DNA from: Candidatus Fraserbacteria bacterium
Lineage (GTDB): Bacteria; Bipolaricaulota; Bipolaricaulia; RBG-16-55-9; JAJCYT01
Assembly: GCA_029262795.1 (NCBI GenBank)
Contig: JAJCYT010000027.1
Span: forward strand, 118,962-182,961
DNA: 64,000 bases
Direction: 5' to 3'
The notes under the pieces were generated by a model. That model was not told where the DNA came from. It saw only the letters and a list, made by a program, of their open reading frames with translations, and did no database searches. Below are positions 17,546-26,189 of the stretch, piece after piece. How positions within the stretch are numbered: position 1 is the first letter of the stretch; each line of letters starts with the position of its first letter. A program made the translations under genes and the position numbers.

Positions 17546-18667
17546 TCACTTGAGAAAAGCTGTTCGATAGCCGGTGATGCAAAGGTCGTCACCGAAGGTT
17601 TGATAAGAAATGTTTTTTAACTCAAGCGCGTCACGCATTAGATTGACGCCTGATCCACCGACGGGACTTTGGGCCTGACCACCTGCAACCTTTGGAGCGA
17701 CAAAACAGATGGCTTTGTCAAACAATTGCTGCTGTAAAAAACTCCAATGCACTTCGCCCCCACCTTCGACCAGGACACTGTCCAGGTTTTCTGATTTCAT
17801 TTTTTGTAACAGCGCTTTGAGATCAACATGACCATCCACATCAGGCAGTCGCCAAACTTGTGAACCGCTTTGAGTCAATGTTTTTTCAATAGGGAGTGGC
17901 ATGGCATTGGTGGTGGCGATAATTGTTGGGGCGTCACTTTTTAGATAGAGCAATCGTGAACTAAGTGGGATTCGACCTTGTGAATCCAGCACAATACGAA
18001 CAGGGTCTTTTCCATTTTGATGCCTGACATTCAATGAAGGGTTATCTTCAATCACGGTGTTCACGCCGACCAAAATGGTGGCATAACGATGACGCAGTTG
18101 ATGAGCATAAGTGCGCGAAGCTTCGTTAGAAATCCATTTTGAATCACCCGTGTGGGTGGCGATTTTTCCGTCCAGAGTCATGGCCCACTTGAGACAAATA
18201 AAAGGCCGATTCTCAGTGTGATAGATGTAAGAAATTTCGTTGAGTTGAAGTGCTTCAGCTTTCATCAGGCCAACATCAACATCAATGCCTGCATCTCTCA
18301 GGGCTTGGATACCCTGGCCATTGACGTTAGGATGCGGGTCGGATGCAGCAATCACCACGCGAGCAATACCGGAATCAATAATATTCATGGCGCAGGATGG
18401 GGTATTCTTTTCTGGGTACGGCATACATGGTTCCCAGTTGACATAAAGCGTAGCACCTTGAGCACTGTTTCCTGCTTGCTGGAGTGCCTGCTGTTCGGCG
18501 TGAGCTAAACTGTAAGGTTGGGTGCAGCCCTGGCCAACAATCTGTTGATCATTGACGATGATGGCACCCACCATCGGGTTGGGGTTGGTGTGGCCTTCGT
18601 TGGTCACAGCGAGATCGAAGGTTTTTGCCATCCATTTTTTATCTTCGGATGACCATTGGATTGTCAT
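17546..18667 (-). CDS. ribD: Bifunctional riboflavin deaminase/reductase
   Basis: 373 residues. The N-terminal cytidine-deaminase-like half carries the zinc site: HAE near residue 55 and two Cys in EPCMPYPEKNTPSC near 80. The spacing between those Cys is two residues longer than in common RibD. The C-terminal reductase half has LKWAMTLDGKIA near 160 and VEGGGEVHWS near 300. Together they convert the pyrimidine product of GTP cyclohydrolase II to the ribitylamino-uracil precursor. Residues upstream of the ATG at 18667 in the same frame do not look like RibD. No FMN riboswitch was seen. Confidence 0.92.
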   Translation of the reverse strand: MTIQWSSEDKKWMAKTFDLAVTNEGHTNPNPMVGAIIVNDQQIVGQGCTQPYSLAHAEQQALQQAGNSAQGATLYVNWEPCMPYPEKNTPSCAMNIIDSGIARVVIAASDPHPNVNGQGIQALRDAGIDVDVGLMKAEALQLNEISYIYHTENRPFICLKWAMTLDGKIATHTGDSKWISNEASRTYAHQLRHRYATILVGVNTVIEDNPSLNVRHQNGKDPVRIVLDSQGRIPLSSRLLYLKSDAPTIIATTNAMPLPIEKTLTQSGSQVWRLPDVDGHVDLKALLQKMKSENLDSVLVEGGGEVHWSFLQQQLFDKAICFVAPKVAGGQAQSPVGGSGVNLMRDALELKNISYQTFGDDLCITGYRTAFLK

Positions 18668-18716
18668 AAATTCAAAGATAAAGTTAAAAACCAATGGTTT
18701 CAATGTCTCTTCATCC

Positions 18717-18734
18717 CTGTAAGCAGGCTTACAG
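18717..18734. promoter_or_regulatory. Short palindrome between ribD and the divergent exported-protein gene
   Basis: CTGTAAGC and GCTTACAG form a perfect inverted repeat separated by two bases in the 125-bp divergent intergenic region. The size fits an operator half-site pair, but no regulator is known. Confidence 0.35.
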
Positions 18735-18792
18735 AACGAAAATGAAACCAACGGGTAAAGTAATATGGAATACTTATGGAGGTGAAAATCTC

Positions 18793-19362
18793 ATGAAAGA
18801 GATTCTCATTATCGCTTTACTTGCAGCAACGTTGGTTGGGGCATGGTTTTTAATTTCTTCAACAACGGTATCAAACACGGGCCAGGGGGAAGGGGTTGCA
18901 CTTTCTGAACGAGATCAAGTCAGTGCGTATGAAATGAACCAGTTGGTTGAACTTTACGACGATACGCCAATGCAACCACACTTGCCAAACCATAAAGTCT
19001 TGATGTTGGATGATGGCACAGGGATGTTCTTGCACTTCAATGCAGGCTATGGCAATGAACAAACTTTGAACTGGATTGGCACATTGGTTCCTGGCTCATT
19101 CTGCAAAGCTGATCAAGAACGTGTCATTGAAAAATATGGCTCAGGTTTCATCCACTTCCACAAAGCAAACACTCCAGGCACTGATCCAACAGCGGGCCAC
19201 GGTGGTGTCGGCGGTGAAGAGGGTTACTGGTTCCGTCATATTGCAGTTCGCAACATCGAGCAAGGTGATCCAGCTGAAAGCGGTGGCATGGCCTTCCCTT
19301 GGGGACCAATTAGCCCTGGTGTTGACCACAACTTTATGCCCACGACACCACCTGAGTGTTAA
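18793..19362 (+). CDS. Exported protein of unknown function, partner of the cupredoxin
   Basis: 189 residues. A single N-terminal hydrophobic segment (residues 4-20) is a signal anchor or signal peptide. The soluble part contains a His-rich patch (FIHFHK near residue 118, then GHGG), two Cys (near 99 and at the C-terminus) and many Gly and Pro. Metal binding is possible but unproven. I do not recognise the family. GGAGGTGA at 18779 fixes ATG 18793; the frame extends further upstream without support. The stop is 20 bp before the cupredoxin gene, so the two are likely cotranscribed and may work together. Confidence 0.75.
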   Translation: MKEILIIALLAATLVGAWFLISSTTVSNTGQGEGVALSERDQVSAYEMNQLVELYDDTPMQPHLPNHKVLMLDDGTGMFLHFNAGYGNEQTLNWIGTLVPGSFCKADQERVIEKYGSGFIHFHKANTPGTDPTAGHGGVGGEEGYWFRHIAVRNIEQGDPAESGGMAFPWGPISPGVDHNFMPTTPPEC

Positions 19363-19382
19363 TTGAATAAGCTAGGAACTCT

Positions 19383-19934
19383 ATGGTAAAACAATCTTCA
19401 AGAAGAGTTTTTCTTAAAGGCTTAGGCTTTTTAAGTGTCTCAGGCTTGGCGCTGCCGTTGGTTGGCTGTCAGCACAATAAAGTTGGCGGAGGCGGCGGTG
19501 GAGCAATATTTGATAAAAATCCGACCATTTTGATGGGCGGTGAATCCAGCGCTGTGGTTGAGTTTATCAAAGACCGCGTTCGAATTGAAGCAGGTGACAC
19601 TGTGATCTGGGAATTGCAATCCAGTGGTCACACTGCAACCGCTTATCATCCAGACACCAATAACGTTTTTCCAAGCCGAATTCCTGATGGCGCTGTGCCA
19701 TTTGACTCTCCTTTGTTGTTTACCAAGGGAGATACATATGAACACACCTTCGTAACAGAAGGCGTTTACAATTACTATTGCCGCCCACACGAAGGTCAAG
19801 GGATGGTTGGTATTATTGTGGTTGGAAAAGCTTTGGATGGTCCGGGCCTTGAGCCCATTCAGCCCGAAATTTCTTCAGTGGTTACGCGCAGAAAACTGGA
19901 AGAACTCATTGAGTGGGCCAAACAACAGACTTAA
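19383..19934 (+). CDS. Tat-exported plastocyanin-like cupredoxin
   Basis: 183 residues. A twin-arginine signal (SRRVFLKG, residues 6-13) ends near LVGC, so Cys29 could be lipidated. A glycine linker leads to a cupredoxin domain whose type 1 copper ligands are visible: His83, Cys133, His136 and Met141 in YYCRPHEGQGM. It should act as a periplasmic electron carrier. The partner is unknown; the terminal-oxidase-like complex at 31547-33920 is one possibility, by inference only. A C-terminal helix of about 40 residues follows the copper domain. Confidence 0.88.
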   Translation: MVKQSSRRVFLKGLGFLSVSGLALPLVGCQHNKVGGGGGGAIFDKNPTILMGGESSAVVEFIKDRVRIEAGDTVIWELQSSGHTATAYHPDTNNVFPSRIPDGAVPFDSPLLFTKGDTYEHTFVTEGVYNYYCRPHEGQGMVGIIVVGKALDGPGLEPIQPEISSVVTRRKLEELIEWAKQQT

Positions 19935-19958
19935 TATTTTTAGTTTTTGAATATCTCT

Positions 19959-19996
19959 AAAACGGGAACACGCTTCATGTGTTCCCGTTTTTCTTT
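19959..19996 (+). terminator. Rho-independent terminator after the cupredoxin gene
   Basis: A perfect 13-bp inverted repeat (19959-19971 and 19979-19991) with a 7-base loop, running into a T-rich tract. Confidence 0.9.
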
Positions 19997-20012
19997 TTCC
20001 CTTCAATTCAGG

Positions 20013-20041
20013 TTGAACCCCCTTATGAAATGACCTAGAAT
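20013..20041 (+). promoter_or_regulatory. Sigma-70 promoter of the biotin/HyuAB operon
   Basis: TTGAAC (20013-20018) and TAGAAT (20036-20041) are separated by 17 bp. They lie just after the upstream terminator and 34 bp before the first gene. Confidence 0.7.
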
Positions 20042-20074
20042 ACGGGCGTTCCTTGTTGTTCTAAGGAGGGCTTG

Positions 20075-21544
20075 ATGTTTAAAAAAATTCTGATTGCCAA
20101 CCGCGGAGAAATTGCTGTTCGGGTGATGAAAACCTGTCAACGTATGGGCATAAAAACCGTGGCCGTTTACTCCGAAGGCGACCGTACGGCCCTTCACCCT
20201 CGCTTTGCCGATGAGGCTGTTGAAATCGGTCCGCCCCCTGCCAACGAAAGTTATTTAAAAGTCGAACGTATTCTCGAAGCTGCCAAAGCCACTGGGGCTG
20301 AGGGTGTTCATCCTGGATACGGATTCCTCTCTGAGAATTCATCCTTTGCCCAAGCTGCCGAAGCTGCAGGCGTCAAGTGGATTGGGCCGCCCACCAAAGC
20401 CATTGATCAAATGGGCGACAAGTTAATGGCGCGTGAGGTGGCTAAAAAGTCGAACGTGCCCATTGTGCCGGGCAGCGACATTTTGGCTTCACCCGAGGAA
20501 GCCAAAAAAATGGCCAAAGAGATTGGCTATCCTGTGCTGCTCAAAGCCTCTGCCGGTGGTGGCGGCAAAGGGATGCGTGTGGTTGAAACCGAAGATGAAA
20601 TTGAAAATGCCTTTGAGCGCGCAAGTTCCGAGGCTGAACGAAGCTTTGGCAATCCTGATATGTACATGGAAAAATTCGTGCCCCATGCCAAACACATCGA
20701 GGTGCAAGTGTTTTCCGACACACAGGGCAACCATGTTTGGTTGGGCGAGCGCGAATGTTCGATTCAACGACGCCATCAAAAATTAATTGAAGAAAGCCCA
20801 TCTGCGGCCATATCCGAAGCGCAACGTCAGGAGATGGGCGAAGCTGCTGTGGCTTTGGCCAAGGGTTGTGATTATGTGAATGCGGGCACCGTTGAGTTTC
20901 TCTACGATGCCGATGAAAAGAAATTTTACTTCCTGGAAATGAACACGCGGCTTCAAGTAGAGCATCCCGTGACGGAAATGATCACGGGGTTGGATTTGGT
21001 AGAGTGGCAGCTTCTTGTGGCTTCAGGCCAGGCTTTGCCGTTAACTCAAGACCAGATTCAACGCCAGGGCGTTGCCATTGAATGCCGTTTGTATGCTGAA
21101 GACCCGATTGACTTTTTGCCAGCCACAGGACGACTTCGTGTGTTCATGCCACCTGAAGGAGAAGGCATTCGTTTGGACACAGGGTTTGAGCAGGGCGACA
21201 TGGTGGGATCTTATTACGATCCGTTGTTGTCTAAATTCATTGTGCACGGGAAAGATCGAATGGATGCCATCGAACGGCTCAAGCGAGCGTTGGATCAGTT
21301 TGCGATTGCGGGGGTAACCACCAATTTGGCCTATCACCGTGCTGTGTTGGAGATTGAAGATTTTCAGCAAGGCAGGCACCTGACCAATTTTGTGGAAACC
21401 CATTCGATTGAATTTGATCCGACAGAATCAGAAAAGAAGATTCTGGCAGAAGTCGTGGGCCAACTCCATCAAGCGCGTGAACAAAAGTTAGTGAAGTCCT
21501 TGGCCTCTGCGCAGGATGGTTGGTCACCACAGGAGGTGATCTGA
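20075..21544 (+). CDS. Biotin carboxylase subunit of an acyl-CoA carboxylase-type enzyme
   Basis: 489 residues, close to AccC plus a short tail. It carboxylates biotin using ATP and bicarbonate. Motifs in order: ILIANRGEIA at residue 5, HPGYGFLSEN near 74, the ATP-grasp glycine loop GGGGKGMR near 162, ECSIQRRHQK near 229, and EMNTRLQVEHP near 288 with catalytic Glu and Arg. AAGGAGGG places the start at ATG 20075, not the TTG just before. The stop overlaps the biotin carrier gene by one base. No carboxyltransferase gene follows; HyuA/HyuB homologues do. Confidence 0.93.
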   Translation: MFKKILIANRGEIAVRVMKTCQRMGIKTVAVYSEGDRTALHPRFADEAVEIGPPPANESYLKVERILEAAKATGAEGVHPGYGFLSENSSFAQAAEAAGVKWIGPPTKAIDQMGDKLMAREVAKKSNVPIVPGSDILASPEEAKKMAKEIGYPVLLKASAGGGGKGMRVVETEDEIENAFERASSEAERSFGNPDMYMEKFVPHAKHIEVQVFSDTQGNHVWLGERECSIQRRHQKLIEESPSAAISEAQRQEMGEAAVALAKGCDYVNAGTVEFLYDADEKKFYFLEMNTRLQVEHPVTEMITGLDLVEWQLLVASGQALPLTQDQIQRQGVAIECRLYAEDPIDFLPATGRLRVFMPPEGEGIRLDTGFEQGDMVGSYYDPLLSKFIVHGKDRMDAIERLKRALDQFAIAGVTTNLAYHRAVLEIEDFQQGRHLTNFVETHSIEFDPTESEKKILAEVVGQLHQAREQKLVKSLASAQDGWSPQEVI

Positions 21545-22026
21545 TGAGTTGGGTGGTTTCGCTTGGCGATATGCAGATCAATCTGGATGAACTTGTTACG
21601 CATGAACACGTTGAATCCTTGGAACGCTACACGTGGCAATTCAAGGTGGATGGCGAAACACATGTGCTTTCCTTGTTGCCCAACGAAACTGGATTGGAAC
21701 TTTGGTGGCGTGGGCAGATGTACCCTGTGCATGTGGAGCCTGAAAAAATTAGTGCGTTTCGAGAATACTTTAAAATTAAACAGCAAAATGCTGCTGATGG
21801 TCATTCTGTCAGCGCCCACATGCCTGGCTTGGTGACACAAGTAAACGTACAAGTGGGGCAGGAAGTGAAGCGTGGCGAAGGTGTGATTGTGCTAGAGGCC
21901 ATGAAAATGGAAAATGAGCTTCGTGCGCCAGGGTCGGGCGTCATCGAAAAAATTCAAGTGGAAGTGGGGAATCAAGTCAACAAAGGCCAATTGCTTTGTG
22001 TGATTCGTCCTGCTGATGAGGCCTAA
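21544..22026 (+). CDS. Biotin carboxyl carrier protein
   Basis: 160 residues. The last 75 residues are a biotinyl/lipoyl domain with EAMKMENEL, whose second Lys (near residue 120) is the biotin attachment site. The N-terminal half is a less common domain like that of the carrier part of acyl-CoA carboxylase alpha chains, so the protein looks like the split-off end of such a chain. A perfect GGAGGTGATC (21532-21541), inside the carboxylase gene, drives it. It hands carboxybiotin to an unidentified carboxyltransferase. Confidence 0.9.
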   Translation: MSWVVSLGDMQINLDELVTHEHVESLERYTWQFKVDGETHVLSLLPNETGLELWWRGQMYPVHVEPEKISAFREYFKIKQQNAADGHSVSAHMPGLVTQVNVQVGQEVKRGEGVIVLEAMKMENELRAPGSGVIEKIQVEVGNQVNKGQLLCVIRPADEA

Positions 22027-22031
22027 GCCCC

Positions 22032-24068
22032 ATGCACATTGGGGTCGATACAGGCGGCACCTTTACAGATTTAGTTGTATTTGATCCGGCCACAGGTCAA
22101 CTGGATACTCACAAAGTGTCTTCCACGCCTGATAATCCTGCCTTGGCTGTGCTTCAAGGCGTTCAGGATTTATTGCAAAAACACAATCAGCCCAATGATG
22201 TGGTTCAATATCTGGTACATGGTACCACTGTTGCCACCAATGCGGTGTTGCAAAGCAAGTGGGCCAAATCTGCATTGATTACTACTGAAGGTTTTCGGGA
22301 TGTGCTGGAAATCGGACGGCAGAACCGCCCGGAGCTTTACAATTTTTTTACCGTTAAACCTGAACCATTGGTGCCGCGTCATCTGAGGCTCGAAATCTCT
22401 GAGCGATTAGACTATCAGGGAAAAGTCATCCGTGAACTTGATGAAGCGCATATCGATCAACTGGCTGAAACTTTGATTCAATCTGGCGTAGACAGTGTGT
22501 CTATCGTGTTTCTTTTTTCCTATTTGAACCCTGAACATGAACGGCGTGTTCGAGCATTGCTTCAGGATAAAATAGATATTCCGATCATTCTTTCATCTGA
22601 AACCTTGCCTGAGTTTCGTGAGTATGAGCGCACTTCCACCACGGTTCTCAATGCGGCTTTGGTTCCTGTTGTGGATCGTTACTTGCAAGCACTCGATGAG
22701 GAAACCAGGAATCTTGGTATCCAAAAAGATTGGCGCATCATGCAATCAAACGCGGGCATCACCAGCGCTGCATTTGCTCGAACGATGCCAGTCACACTTT
22801 TGTTGTCTGGCCCCGCAGGTGGCGTGGAAGGTTCACGTTTTGTAGGGCAGCAAACGGGCCATCTCAATCTCATCACGCTCGATATGGGCGGGACCAGTTG
22901 TGATGTGTCGTTGATTCATCAAGGCCAGCCCAAGTTGACCAGTGAAGGGCAGATAGCTGATCGACCTTTACGTGTGCCGATGGTGGACATGGAAACCATT
23001 GGCGCTGGCGGTGGCAGTATTGCCTGGATTGATGCTGGTGGTGCATTGCGTGTTGGGCCACAAAGTGCAGGCGCTCAACCTGGGCCAGTGTGTTATGGTC
23101 GTGGCGGCACGCAGCCTGCTGTCACTGATGCTCAACTTGCTTTAGGTCGATTGAATCCCAAAACACCATTGGGTGATATCCCCCGTTTGGATATCGAAGC
23201 CTCGAAAGCGGCGATTCTAGAACACATCGCCAAGCCATTGGATATGTCGATGGAAGAGGCCGCGTCAGGCATTCTGGCTGTGGCTGACGCGCACATGGAA
23301 CGCGCCATCCGTTTGATTTCGATTGAGCGAGGCCACGATCCACGCCAGTTTGCATTGTTGGGTTTCGGCGGTGCAGGGCCATTGCACGCGGGCGCACTTG
23401 CCAAACGATTGAATATTCCAACAGTGATCATTCCAAATTCGGCAGGCGTGTTATCTGCGTTTGGATTGCTGACGGCGGATTTGGTTCACACGTTTGTGCA
23501 AACGGTGTTGCAAAAACAGGGCGCAATTGGTTGGGGCCAATTCAACCATATCTATCAAAATTTCAAAACAGAAGCGCAACAACGCCTAGAGTCTGATGGC
23601 ATCGAACCTGAAAAGATGATGTTTCAGCCATCAATGGATGTGCGTTATCAGGGGCAATCATTTGAAATTAATGTGGATGTGTTGGATCAATCGTTGGGTG
23701 AAAAAGATTTTGGACAAATTGCCAAACACTTTCATGAATCGCATCAAATGTTGTATGGCTATTCAGACGAGGGCGAGCCACTTGAAGTGGTGAATCTCAG
23801 ATTGAAAGCCGTTGGTCCGATGGACAAACCGCATTTTCCTGAACAACAGACCGATCAAACTGAACCCACATTGATCTCAAAACGTCAGGTTTATTTTGAG
23901 GAAACGGGATGGGGTGAATGTTCGTGTTTTGAGCGAGAATCAATCCAGCATCCTATGACATTTGCAGGGCCAGCAATTTTGGAAGGCAAGGAATCCACGG
24001 TGGTGATTCATCCAAATCGCTTGGTGAAAGCCGACCCTTATGGGCATTTAATTGTGGAGGAAGTATGA
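22032..24068 (+). CDS. hyuA: Hydantoinase/oxoprolinase family protein A
   Basis: 678 residues. The N-terminus HIGVDTGGTFTD is the actin-like ATP-binding start of the HyuA family. LDMGGTSCDVSLI near residue 288 is the second phosphate-binding loop, and IGAGGGSIA near 329 is also diagnostic. Members with a HyuB partner hydrolyse cyclic amides (hydantoins, 5-oxoproline) or carboxylate ketones (acetone and acetophenone carboxylases), always using ATP. Placement after biotin carboxylase and carrier genes makes a carboxylation role worth testing. It is 5 bp after the carrier gene and overlaps hyuB by 4 bases. Confidence 0.9.
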   Translation: MHIGVDTGGTFTDLVVFDPATGQLDTHKVSSTPDNPALAVLQGVQDLLQKHNQPNDVVQYLVHGTTVATNAVLQSKWAKSALITTEGFRDVLEIGRQNRPELYNFFTVKPEPLVPRHLRLEISERLDYQGKVIRELDEAHIDQLAETLIQSGVDSVSIVFLFSYLNPEHERRVRALLQDKIDIPIILSSETLPEFREYERTSTTVLNAALVPVVDRYLQALDEETRNLGIQKDWRIMQSNAGITSAAFARTMPVTLLLSGPAGGVEGSRFVGQQTGHLNLITLDMGGTSCDVSLIHQGQPKLTSEGQIADRPLRVPMVDMETIGAGGGSIAWIDAGGALRVGPQSAGAQPGPVCYGRGGTQPAVTDAQLALGRLNPKTPLGDIPRLDIEASKAAILEHIAKPLDMSMEEAASGILAVADAHMERAIRLISIERGHDPRQFALLGFGGAGPLHAGALAKRLNIPTVIIPNSAGVLSAFGLLTADLVHTFVQTVLQKQGAIGWGQFNHIYQNFKTEAQQRLESDGIEPEKMMFQPSMDVRYQGQSFEINVDVLDQSLGEKDFGQIAKHFHESHQMLYGYSDEGEPLEVVNLRLKAVGPMDKPHFPEQQTDQTEPTLISKRQVYFEETGWGECSCFERESIQHPMTFAGPAILEGKESTVVIHPNRLVKADPYGHLIVEEV

Positions 24069-25696
24069 ATCCATCAACCGTTGATGCTGTCACGCTCGAA
24101 GTGGTTCGAGGCGCGCTGACTGGGATCGCTGAAGAAATGAATGCTGCATTGGTGCGCAGCAGTTACAGTCCCAACATCAAAGAGCGGCGAGATTGTTCCT
24201 GCGGAATTTTTGATGCTCAGGGCCGGATGTTGGCGCAGTCTGAGAGTATGCCTGTCCACTTAGGTGCCATGCCATTTTCGGTCAAGGCTGCATTGGAAAA
24301 ATTTCCCAAGCCTGGTCCTGGTGATACGATTGTGCTCAATGATCCGTTTCATGGCGGGGCACATCTGCCGGATATTACCTTTGTCACGCCGATTTATGTG
24401 GGCGATCACCTGATCGGATTTTCGGCTAACCGAGCGCATCATGCCGATGTGGGCGGCAGTACGCCGGGGAGTGTGTCCGGTACTGCCACAGAGATTTATC
24501 AGGAAGGTTTGAGAATTTTCCCTATTCGCCTGTGGCGAGCAGGGGAAGTGGATGAAGATTTAATGTCAATGATTCTGGCCAATGTGCGAACGCCCAAAGA
24601 ACGCCAGGGAGATTTACGCGCGCAACTGGCGGCCAACCAAGTGGGCCTCAAACGCCTTCAGGAATTGGTGAGTCAATATGATGCGGACTCATTTGAAAAA
24701 ATCATCAACGCCATTTTAGATTATTCAGAACGCCGTTTGCGAGAAGGATTAAAGAAGCTTCCATCGGGCGCTTATACATATACAGATTATTTAGATGACG
24801 ATGGTTTGGGTAATCACAAGTTGCCAATTCAGGCAGCGATTATTTTAGAAGGCGATTCAGTTACAGTTGATTTCACAGGCACCACGCCGCAAGTGACAGG
24901 GCCAATCAACGCGGTCTATGCGGTCATGGCGTCGGCCACGTATTATTCGATCCGTTGTTTTGCCGACCCTGAGATTCCGCCCAACGAAGGTTGTTATCGA
25001 CCTATCAAATTGATTGCACCCGAAGGCACGTTGGTCAATGCAACACCGCCAGCACCCGTGGTGGGCGGCAACCTGGAAACCAGTCAACGCATTGTGGATG
25101 TGTTGCTCAAAGCGCTGTCGCAAATGGCACCGGAAAAATCTCTGGCGGCCTGTCAGGGCACGATGAATAACATCACGCTCGGTGGGATTGATCCGCGCAC
25201 CAATACGCCGTATACGATTTATGAAACGCTTGCAGGAGGCTTTGGTGGACGGGCTGGTTTGGATGGCCTGGACGGGGTGCATGTTCATATGTCGAACACA
25301 CTCAACACGCCGGTGGAAGCGTTGGAGACTGCCTATCCGCTTCGAGTGGAGCGATATGAACTCAGAGCCAACACTGGTGGGGTTGGTCAGTATCGAGGCG
25401 GGTTAGGCATCCGGCGAGATATTAAAGCGGTGGATCATCAAGCAACGTTGTCATTACTTACAGATCGTCGGGATGGTCAGCCTTATGGATTGTTTGGTGG
25501 CGAGTCAGGCGCCTCCGGTGAAAATGTGTTGATTCGTGATGGACAGGAAGAAAAACTGCCTGCCAAATGCGTGATGGCGTTGGAAGCAAACGATGTGGTC
25601 AGTGTACGAACGCCGGGTGCGGGTGGCTATGGCGATCCATCACAAAGAGCAGCCGATCAAATTAAGAAAGACAAACTCGAAGGAAAGATTTTTTAA
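24065..25696 (+). CDS. hyuB: Hydantoinase/oxoprolinase family protein B
   Basis: 543 residues, usual length for HyuB. Typical stretches include IAEEMNAALVRSSYSPNIKER near residue 19 (quoted as AALVRSSYSPNIKER), LNDPFHGGAHLPD near 92 and the Gly-rich C-terminus GAGGYGDP. It forms a complex with HyuA. The overlap of its ATG with the hyuA stop shows they are made together. It is the last gene of the operon and its stop overlaps the convergent acetyltransferase gene by 4 bases. Substrate is unknown. Confidence 0.9.
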   Translation: MNPSTVDAVTLEVVRGALTGIAEEMNAALVRSSYSPNIKERRDCSCGIFDAQGRMLAQSESMPVHLGAMPFSVKAALEKFPKPGPGDTIVLNDPFHGGAHLPDITFVTPIYVGDHLIGFSANRAHHADVGGSTPGSVSGTATEIYQEGLRIFPIRLWRAGEVDEDLMSMILANVRTPKERQGDLRAQLAANQVGLKRLQELVSQYDADSFEKIINAILDYSERRLREGLKKLPSGAYTYTDYLDDDGLGNHKLPIQAAIILEGDSVTVDFTGTTPQVTGPINAVYAVMASATYYSIRCFADPEIPPNEGCYRPIKLIAPEGTLVNATPPAPVVGGNLETSQRIVDVLLKALSQMAPEKSLAACQGTMNNITLGGIDPRTNTPYTIYETLAGGFGGRAGLDGLDGVHVHMSNTLNTPVEALETAYPLRVERYELRANTGGVGQYRGGLGIRRDIKAVDHQATLSLLTDRRDGQPYGLFGGESGASGENVLIRDGQEEKLPAKCVMALEANDVVSVRTPGAGGYGDPSQRAADQIKKDKLEGKIF

Positions 25697-26187
25697 TCAA
25701 TATTCTCTGGAATCAACCGTTCCACAATCACAACATCCCGCCAGACGCCATCAAGTTGGCTGTGCTTTTCGTAAAGGCCGACTTCACGGAAGCCGAGTGA
25801 TTTCATCAACCTCAGGCTGGCCTGGTTTTCAGGAAAGATGCGAGAGATAAGCTTCCAAAAGCCAGCATCTCTGGCAGCGTCAATGAGTGCCTGCATTGCC
25901 AGTTTGCCAACACCTTGACCGCGCGCCGCGCTATCCACATAGACAGAATATTCGGCAATGCCTTTGTAGCAATCTCTTGGGCGATAGGCAGATGTACTGG
26001 CAAAAGCCACGACTTCGTGGTGGATGTTTTCAATCACCACCACAGGATACTTGCCATCGAACCAGGCTTGGATATCTTCGTCCGTTCGATGTTTGGTTTC
26101 GTAAGTGGCCACGCGTTCATCAATACCAGTGTTGTAAATACGAGCGATGACTGAAGCATCTTGGGCTGTTGCTAAGCGGGATTTCAT
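25693..26187 (-). CDS. ArsN1-like/phosphinothricin-type N-acetyltransferase
   Basis: 164 residues, a GNAT fold. Features recalled from the ArsN1 (arsinothricin N-acetyltransferase) and PAT/BAR groups are all present: YNTGIDERVATYET near residue 18, YRPRDCYKGIAEYSVYV near 68, RGQGVGKLA (acetyl-CoA loop, near 89), FPENQASLRLMKSLGF near 120 and the end LDGVWRDVVIVERL. It would detoxify phosphinothricin-like or arsinothricin-like amino acids by acetylating the amine. This is inference from sequence. It lies 2 bp after an LVIVD-repeat gene on the same strand, with no other resistance gene nearby. Confidence 0.85.
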   Translation of the reverse strand: MKSRLATAQDASVIARIYNTGIDERVATYETKHRTDEDIQAWFDGKYPVVVIENIHHEVVAFASTSAYRPRDCYKGIAEYSVYVDSAARGQGVGKLAMQALIDAARDAGFWKLISRIFPENQASLRLMKSLGFREVGLYEKHSQLDGVWRDVVIVERLIPENID

Positions 26188-26189
26188 TG

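Noticed and set aside
18668-18792. FMN riboswitch before ribD
   Set aside because: The conserved RFN-element boxes are absent; the region is only 125 bp and AT-rich. The same holds upstream of the 47742-48866 gene.
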